Source: Welwitschia mirabilis (Eukaryota > Gnetophyta > Gnetopsida > Welwitschiales). Taken from it: a stretch of DNA of 64,000 nt. The notes under the pieces were generated by a model, which was not told the DNA's origin, searched no databases, and saw only the letters and a program-made list of their open reading frames with translations. The stretch spans positions 292,436,143 to 292,500,142 of the forward strand of contig JBOZIK010000001.1 in the NCBI GenBank assembly GCA_051453625.1, written 5' to 3'. Shown piece after piece: positions 57,401 through 64,000 of this stretch. Both the position numbers and the translations under genes were made by a program. Position 1 is the stretch's first letter, and each line of letters begins with the position of its first letter.

Positions 57401-60268
57401 GATCTATACTAACAAAATTTATAGAAATAATTTCTTTTTCAACTTAGTCTCTAAGAAAATGGTGTCTTAACTCAATATGTTTAGTTCTAGAATGTTGAAT
57501 AGCGTTTTTAGAAATATTAATTACACTAATATTATCAAAAAACATAGGAGCCTATTTAAAAGCTATACCGAAATCCTAGCATTTTGTTCATTTAAAGAAA
57601 ATGAGCATAATAGCTCCCTACTGCTATATACTCAACTTTAGCTATTGAAAGGGAAATTGAGTTTTGCTTTCTACTAGCCCATATCACTAAGCATGATCCT
57701 AATAGAAAATAATTACTACTTGTGCTTTTTATATCATTCATACACCTAGCCCACTTTGCATCACCAAAACTTGCAAGATCAAAACATGTCTCTGTTGGAT
57801 ACCATAATCCAAAGTCACATGTACTCTTTATATATCTTATTATTCTTTTAACAACTTGCAGGTGAGATTCTTTTGGTTAGGTTTAGAATCTTGTACACAT
57901 GACAACACTAAATATAATATTAGATCTAGCAGTTAGATACAATAAACTTCCTATCATACTTCTATAAAGCTTTTGATCTACTGATTTTTTATGTTCATCA
58001 AAACTAACTTTACAATAAGTAGACATAGGTGTGATCAAATTCTTTGAATATTTAGATTAAGATATAAAAATTTCATTTTTTGATTACTTAATTTATAAGC
58101 AAAAAACATTCTAACTTCACCAAGCATATTTATCTCAAAGTGTGTTGTCATGATATTGATAAATCCTTTTGGTAAAAATTCACTAGAGGCATAAAAAATA
58201 ATATCATCCACATAAATTTGAATAATAATAAAATCCTTTTTCAAGTTCTTGACAAATAAAGTTTTATCTATTATTCCATTGGTATAACCTTTTTTTTTTT
58301 AAAATAATGTGGCTAATTTCTTATACTAAGCTCTTAGAGCTTACTTTAACCCATATAAAGCTTTTTTAAATCTATATACATAATCAAGTTTGTGAGGATC
58401 TGTAAACCCTTAAGATTGTTCTACATATACTTCTTTATTGAAAGTTTTATTTAAAAAGGCACTTTTTACATCCATTTGATACACTTTAATATTCTTAAAG
58501 GCTACATAACATAAAAACATTTTAATGCTATCTGGCCTTGTAATACAAGTAAAAGTGTCACCTACATCAATACCTTCAATTTGGTTGTAGCCTTGTACCA
58601 CCAATCTTGCCTTATTTTTGATAATATTGTTTTGCTTATCACACTTTTTTGAAGATCCACTTTATCCCAATAATATTTTTGTTCTTTAACATTTTAATAA
58701 GCTTTCATACATCATTTATTTTAAATTATTGGAACTCATCATGCATGGCCATCATCCATTGTTCATGGGATCCTACTTCTTCAAACTTCTTAGGTTTAAT
58801 TTGCTAAACATAACAAATGTGAGCAAAAAAATTCTTCATAGAGTTTCTTCTTCTAATCTTTGAACTAACATCTCTAATAATAGATCCTAAAGGATGCTCT
58901 TTTAACTCTATAAACATTTTGGTAGCAACCTCTTTCATTGCAACTTCTTCTTCTTTTTCCTTTGAATTTTCTTTTATTGTGGGAGTTCTTAAAGATAAGT
59001 TTTCTTCATCATTGGAAGAAAGAAGATTTGTACTAACATCATCTATTTGTACATTTATTGACTCTTTCACTAGTTAAGCTTCTCATATTGAAAACATGAT
59101 AAGCTCTACTTTTAGTAGAATACCCCAAAGATATTGCTTCATCAACCTTTGATTCAAATTTACTTAGGTGCTCTCTATCCTTTAACAAAAAGCACTTACT
59201 CCAGAAGTCTTTAAAATATAAAATGTTTAGTTGTCTTCCATTCCACAGCTCATAAGGAGTTTTATCCATTTCTGTTCTAAGGTAAACTTTGTTTATGATA
59301 TAACAAGTAGTGCTTACAGATTTAGCCCAAAAAGGTTTTAAAACCTCAATTTTATTCAACATTATTCTTGTCATTTCTTATAGGACTCTGTTTTTCCTCT
59401 CAATAATTTCATTTTATTGAGGCATTTTAGGGGCATAGAATTAGTGTTCAATACTATTTTCAATACAATATTTTTTAAACAAATGATTTTTAAACTCATT
59501 ACCATGATTGCTTCTAATTTTTTTAATGGGATAACCTTTCGTATTTTGAATTTTGTTGCATATTTCAACCTAATTTTTATATGTTTTAAATTTATTTGCA
59601 AGAAAGTCAACCCAAGTAAATCTTGAGAAATCATTAACCATAGTAAAAAAAATAATGTGTTCTCCTAGACTTTGGATTTGGGCTACTCCTACCAAATCCA
59701 TATGAATAAGCTCCAAAGGTATTGTTGTAGAAACTTGATTTTTACTTTTATGTGATGTTCTTACATGTTTTCCTTTTTAGTATGCATTACAAAGACCATG
59801 TTTTTTAATATTAATTTTTGAAATTCCTTTGATAATCTCTTTTGTAATAATCATTTTCAAATAATCATAGTTTACATGACCTAAATGTTCATACCAAAGC
59901 TCTTCTTTATTTACATGAGAAAAATAATAAGCAGAAAATAATTGATTAATGCTATAAACATTAGCTATTCTATTTGTTTTGAGAATAATTTCGTTTCTTT
60001 TGCTATGCCTAGCTTCACATTTAGTACTATCAAAAACAACCTTATGACTTTTATCACAAATTAGACTAATGCTAGGTAAATTATGCTTTAAACCATTTAC
60101 ATACAAAACTTCATTTATTTTGAATAAGTTACCTCCACCAATGCTTTTGATTCCTTTAATCTTGGCTTTTCCATTATCATTGAAGGTAGCTTCTCCTCCA
60201 TTAAATTCATCCAAGTATTTGAACCTATACTTGTTTTCCTTCATATATCCAGAGCAGCCACTATCCAA
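57400..60268 (-). pseudogene. Sirevirus-like copy C1 pol (protease, integrase, RT, RNase H)
   Basis: Ordered on the minus strand. Protease: MDSGCSGYMKEN (60,268; family LDSGCSrHMTG), with DSG kept, then FNDNGKAKIKGI. Pre-integrase: ELWYEHLGHVN (about 59,910; family LWH.RLGH.n). Integrase: NDFSRFTWVDF, then a RSNHGNEF-type block (family RSDhGgEF, second Asp now Asn) and EIIERKNR (catalytic Glu kept), then MDKTPYELWNGRQLN (59,290). RT: GYNQIEGIDVGDTF with DVKSAFLN (58,604-58,410) and IIIQIYVDDIIFYASS (58,220), where YVDD is intact. RNase H: SRKQNSISLSIAKVEYIAVG (about 57,680). Frameshifts and stops separate the parts. Confidence 0.95.
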
Positions 60269-60299
60269 ATACTAGCTAGCTCCATTTGAAACCTTGAAA

Positions 60300-61939
60300 G
60301 CTATTTGAATCAAAAGACTTTTTAAATTATTATCTTTTACCCACTTAGTCCTTTTGGACTGATGTGGTACACCTACTCTTGAAAAAAATTTAAATGAAAG
60401 GTAATAACTAAATTTGAAAATAACATTAATCTTTTAGCATTGCAAAATAACTTGGAATGATCTGACTTACCACAAAAATGACATGTAACTTTATAAATAA
60501 ACTTATTTTGCCAAGTTACCTAATCTTGATGATTTTGTGCCCTTTGGGGAATGAAACCAATATATGTCTTATCATGAGTATGTTTCTGTATTCCAAGCAT
60601 CTATTCCAATTTAGATGAATCACTAGAAAATTTATTAATAAAATGTAATAAGTTTTTTAATTTCTAGTGCAAATTTGGAATTTTTAGACTTGGCCATATT
60701 GTATTTTGTTTCTAAATCCTCCTTTTCTTTGGCAAGCTTTTTCATAATCTTGTTCAGATCATTAATGTGCTTTACTAATTTTTCACACTTTGTGTAAAGT
60801 TCCTAATAGGTATTTTTTAACTCATTCTGATCTTCTTCAATGAGGTCCAAATCATTAGGTTTTAATGAGTTAGATAGGTTCTATAACAAAGGCATAATTG
60901 CCATTAAGGAGAGCCTTTGATTTCCATCTGAATCTTAGCTGGAACTACTATCATCATCTTCATCTACATTATCCCATGTAGCGATGAATGAAGATGTCCT
61001 TTACCTTTTTTGTTCTCTCTTTTTGTTTGGATACTCATTTGTAATGTGTTCATATCCTTTGCATGCATAACATTGGATTTCTTTCCCTCTGACTTGATCT
61101 TTTCTAAACTTTGAGTGACCTCTTTTTGTTCTTTTATTTAGCTCACCTTATTTCTTTCTTCTATGTAAAAATTTCTTAAATCTCCTTGCTTGTAGATCAA
61201 CTTCATCATTATTAAGATCTTCATCTGATTTTTTTAACTTATATTCTTCTTGCACACATTTCAAAACCATACCTTTCTTTTTATCTTTAGAAAATTTTAA
61301 TTCATAAGTTTGTAAATTACCTTATAATTTCTCAAGCACCATCATGTCTATGTTCTTGCTTTCTTTGATTGCAATGACTTTTGGCTTAAATCTTTTTAGA
61401 AGGGATCTCAACAGTTTTGAAACCACCTTTTTCTCATCCATTCTTTCACCTAGACTTGTCATGAAATTTACGATATTAGTAAGTATAGAAAAGAATTCTT
61501 GTAGAATCTCCTCCTTGTCCATATGAATGTTTTCAAATTTAGAAATGAGCACTTGAAGTTTGACTTTCTTGACAGTGAATGTTCCTTCGTGTGCTTTCAA
61601 GGATGTCCCAAGCTTTTTTTGCATGTTCAAAATTTACAATTCGTTTAAACTCATCTACATAAACTAAATAAAAAATGCTATTAAAAGCAGAGGCATCTAT
61701 GGTAGCTATGAATCTATTAATGAGGGTCCATTGGTTTTGGTTTTTGGAAACACAATGGTATTATCATGGGCATTGGTTTTAGTCAGAGTAGGTATAGTAT
61801 ACCCATTGTAAATGACCTTTTCGATGTCCGCATCTAGGAATCTAAGAAAGATTCTTATACAAAATTTTTAATATGCATAGTTTAACCCATCAAACATGGG
61901 TAAACAACCAGTGGAAAATCCATTTAAAGGGTTACTCAT
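60300..61939 (-). pseudogene. Sirevirus-like copy C1 gag
   Basis: The start is taken at 61,939-61,937 (MSNPLNGFSTGCLPMFDGLN, typical of copia gag N-termini). It continues through a capsid region of the UBN2/gag type (about 61,630-61,322: HEGTFTVKKVKLQVLISKFE, then RMDEKKVVSKLLRSLLKRFK and KVIAIKES). A CCHC-type zinc knuckle (61,082-61,030) reads CYACKGYEHITNEYP, the last Cys now Tyr. A C-terminal coiled-coil stretch rich in Lys/Glu/Leu (about 60,800-60,650) follows, as in Sirevirus gags. It is in the same orientation as pol, with stops and shifts. Confidence 0.9.
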
Positions 61940-61990
61940 TTTTGGGTTTTAGAATCTAGATCTGTAAGGATCTAAAATGGACTCAACCAA

Positions 61991-62002
61991 GCTCTGATAC
62001 CA
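61991..62002 (-). other. Primer-binding site, initiator-Met tRNA type
   Basis: GCTCTGATACCA read on the minus strand is TGGTATCAGAGC, a perfect copia primer-binding site, two bases from the LTR edge at 62,005 and 52 bases upstream of the gag start. Confidence 0.95.
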
Positions 62003-62004
62003 AA

Positions 62005-63340
62005 TGTAGGATCGAGAATCCTAAAGGAGGGGGGTGAATAGAATTTAAAACTTAATTGAATAAATCTACTTAAAATGAATACTTAAAAACTTATGCAAAT
62101 AAAATTGAAACTATTCTGAAAAGCTAAAGAATAGAAAGCACAGAAATACTAATGAGGAAGCACATAAGATTTATAGTGATTTAGGAAATCCTATACTCCA
62201 CTCTTAATGATCAACTTATATCTAAGCTTGATCTAGATCTTCATTAATCTTTTTCTATATATTTTATGTTTACCTATAACCTTTACAATCAAACTTTTCT
62301 GAGGCTCAGTCTCAACCTTTTGCAAGAAAGAGAAGTGATAATAATGGTGTGCTAAAATGCATAGGTTTCACTTCATCTTTGGCTCAGGAATAGTATTGCC
62401 ACACTACTTAAGAAGATGGTACAATCTGAATGTGTACAGTGAAACTGACTTGACCAAGTATACAATGATAACCATAGCTCTTAGTTTCACTTTGATCAGG
62501 TAGAAAGAATACCAATGAGTACAATAAATGATTTCACAATGTTTAAAAGTGGTATAGTGATTTTGACTCTTGGTAAATATATAGTGAAAGACTTTTAAGA
62601 TTTTTACAAGTAAAAATATCTTCTAATGGATAGAAAATGAGCTCATAATAGTTAGAAAAATTCCATTTCCATCATGACTGGTCAACCGTTCAAAATGTCT
62701 GATCGACCCCATCTGATGCCGTCACTAAAGTCAGTTGGTCTCATATTCTTCTAATCAACCCTGGTTTCTTACAGCTCCATGTTCGCTCAACCCTCAGGGT
62801 CTGGTCGACCACTTATCTGATCACATATATATTCATTCAGTCATCCTCTTATTTAGGGAAAATTACAATAGTGTTTTTTTCTCTAGGTCTAATCGACCCC
62901 ATATATGTCTGGTCAACCCCTTGCTGACAAAAGGGTGAATACCACACTAGGTCGAGTCAATCCCTCAGGAATCCGATCAACTCTTTAATGATCATCTGTG
63001 AATGTTTAATGCTCAAGTTTAGTCAACCCCTTAAGAATCCAGTCGATCCCTTGATAATCAACTGAGAAGTATTAGATGCACAAGTCCAATCGATCCCTTA
63101 TATATCAAGTTGATCCCTCTAAAACTAGCTTATTTTTGTGTAAGCCTTTGATACAATTGATCCCTAGGAATTCAGTTAACCCCTTAAAGGGTATAAGAAT
63201 TAATAGGTTCAAGTTCAAATTATGATAAATTATTTTATCTTTTAAACTATAATGATTAATATTTTCCACATAAGATACAACATGTTTTGGTAAATAAAAA
63301 AGATTAGTTTGGCATCAAATTGGCAAATAATAACTCAATA
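62005..63340 (-). repeat. Sirevirus-like 5' LTR (1,336 bp)
   Basis: From the primer-site side it starts TGTAGGATCGAGAATCCTAA and ends GCAAATAATAACTCAATA. On the minus strand the LTR thus begins TATTGAG, probably a decayed TGTTGAG, and ends CCTACA. It matches the 3' LTR at 51,726-53,064 clearly but with many differences, so the two may come from different insertions or from one very old one. It contains GTCGAC units at about 62,690-63,190. Confidence 0.92.
62690..63190. repeat. GTCGACC units inside the 5' LTR
   Basis: Repeated forms such as GGTCTGGTCGACCACTT, GTCTGGTCAACCCCTTG, ATCCAGTCGATCCCTTGATA and ATCAAGTTGATCCCTC, spaced about 30-40 bases. Many CpG positions are lost (GTCAAC, GTTGAT). 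Confidence 0.8.
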
Positions 63341-64000
63341 GTATGGCACAAGAAAATCAGCTATAAGGTTTAACAGACAAGTCAGGGATTTTTAAAAGTG
63401 AAATAACGAGGTCATGGTAGGAGTAACAGAGCATTTTCGAGGATGTTCGTAAGGGTGCTTAGGGTTCTCAAAAGCAGTCAGGTAGACAATAAAGATAGGG
63501 AGGAAGATCTGAAAGGAGAAGAAGCAGAGTGATGGCATTTGATGAGGGAAACCTAAAGTGAATTGGCTGAACAGCGGTGATGAAGTACCTGAGGAGAAGT
63601 AAAGGTACAGTAGGTAGTGCATAGAAGGAAAGGATTAAAGATGTAGGCAAGGTAAAGGAAAGTATAGAAGGAAGAATATTGGATGCTATGTATAAGTTTC
63701 ACATGATTTTATTTTTTTTAATAATATTTCAAAGGCTACTTGATTAGGTGGCCTAAATTTTATTTTGAACACGCCTAGGTTTGCCCCAAAATAACACCAA
63801 ATATAGGTAGATTTCTATTAAATTATCCAAATTTTTACTTTAGTTATATCTCCCTAGATTTTTGTGCCTCAAGGAGTAAAAGAGAAGTGGACAAAATTTC
63901 ACTTGTCATGAGTTGAACTCTAGACCTCCTACTAAACACCCTTTCATGTTAATTAGTATTACTACATAATCACTTGAGATGAATTGTAAACTGATACATA
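63341..64000. other. Flanking DNA outside the Sirevirus-like element
   Basis: Richer in G/C than most of the window at 63,350-63,660, with several CpGs (ATAACGAGG, TTTTCGAGGATG, GAACAGCGGTG), so it looks less decayed. Open minus-strand frames at 63,392-63,650 are rich in Leu/Phe/Pro/Ser; an intron-like acceptor (TTCTCCTTTCAG) appears on that strand near 63,510. It may be host sequence, such as the edge of a gene, or a younger repeat. No domain is recognised. Confidence 0.35.

Noticed and set aside
59417-59626. Plus-strand frames within 59-62 kb
   Set aside because: Shadows of the clear minus-strand Sirevirus gag-pol reading.
61991-62002. tRNA gene fragment
   Set aside because: Only the 12-base primer complement is present, next to an LTR edge; it is a primer-binding site.

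Overview
This window looks like gene-poor, transposon-filled chromatin of a flowering plant. The evidence is the mix of element families: a Sirevirus-type Ty1/copia element with an envelope-like third ORF, Athila/Tat-type Ty3/gypsy elements whose primer-binding site is a decayed form of TTGGCGCCGTTGCC, and an L1-type LINE with a DUF4283 ORF1. The DNA is very AT-rich (by eye about 70% or more). Almost every coding stretch carries many TAG/TAA stops and frameshifts, as expected from old methylated repeats losing C by deamination. I see no intact host gene, no rRNA or tRNA gene and no CRISPR. The species cannot be named from the sequence alone. Thirteen runs of N break the window, and at least three have near-identical sequence on both sides.

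Layout. 1-5.9 kb: a minus-strand gypsy gag scrap, a 1.4-kb minisatellite of about 27-bp units, a plus-strand relic with a TATA box, intron-like junctions and a polyadenylation signal, and a 428-bp solo-like LTR with an initiator-Met primer site. 5.9-7.5 kb and 32.3-33.6 kb: two copies of an unclassified repeat (family A). 10.9-31.8 kb: three same-orientation (minus) Athila/Tat-like internal regions (E1, E2, E3) alternating with three copies (B1, B2, B3) of one 1.1-1.3-kb LTR family. 36.9-42 kb: a plus-strand L1 LINE (ORF1, endonuclease, reverse transcriptase, C-terminal zinc finger). 42.2-49.7 kb: two more copies of the LTR family (B4 plus, B5 minus) whose internal regions face each other across a gap; both show a homologous gag N-terminus. 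49.7-51.2 kb: front half of another copia element (gag, zinc knuckle, protease). 51.7-63.3 kb: Sirevirus-like material on the minus strand between two 1.34-kb LTRs, with a duplicated integrase-RT-RNase H block on the two sides of a gap. 63.3-64 kb: a less AT-rich flank.

None of these elements looks able to move on its own. Each has the expected order of retrotransposon functions (gag particle protein, protease, reverse transcriptase, RNase H, integrase) but all are broken. The most unusual structures are a recurrent ATCATCTAGATGAT-type palindrome in the LTRs and leaders of the Athila-like family, a repeated RTIGE-type motif in one gag N-terminus, a protein-like segment shared by four LTR copies, the LTR-internal-LTR-internal-LTR layout, and a GC-rich 109-bp insertion between perfect 22-bp direct repeats.
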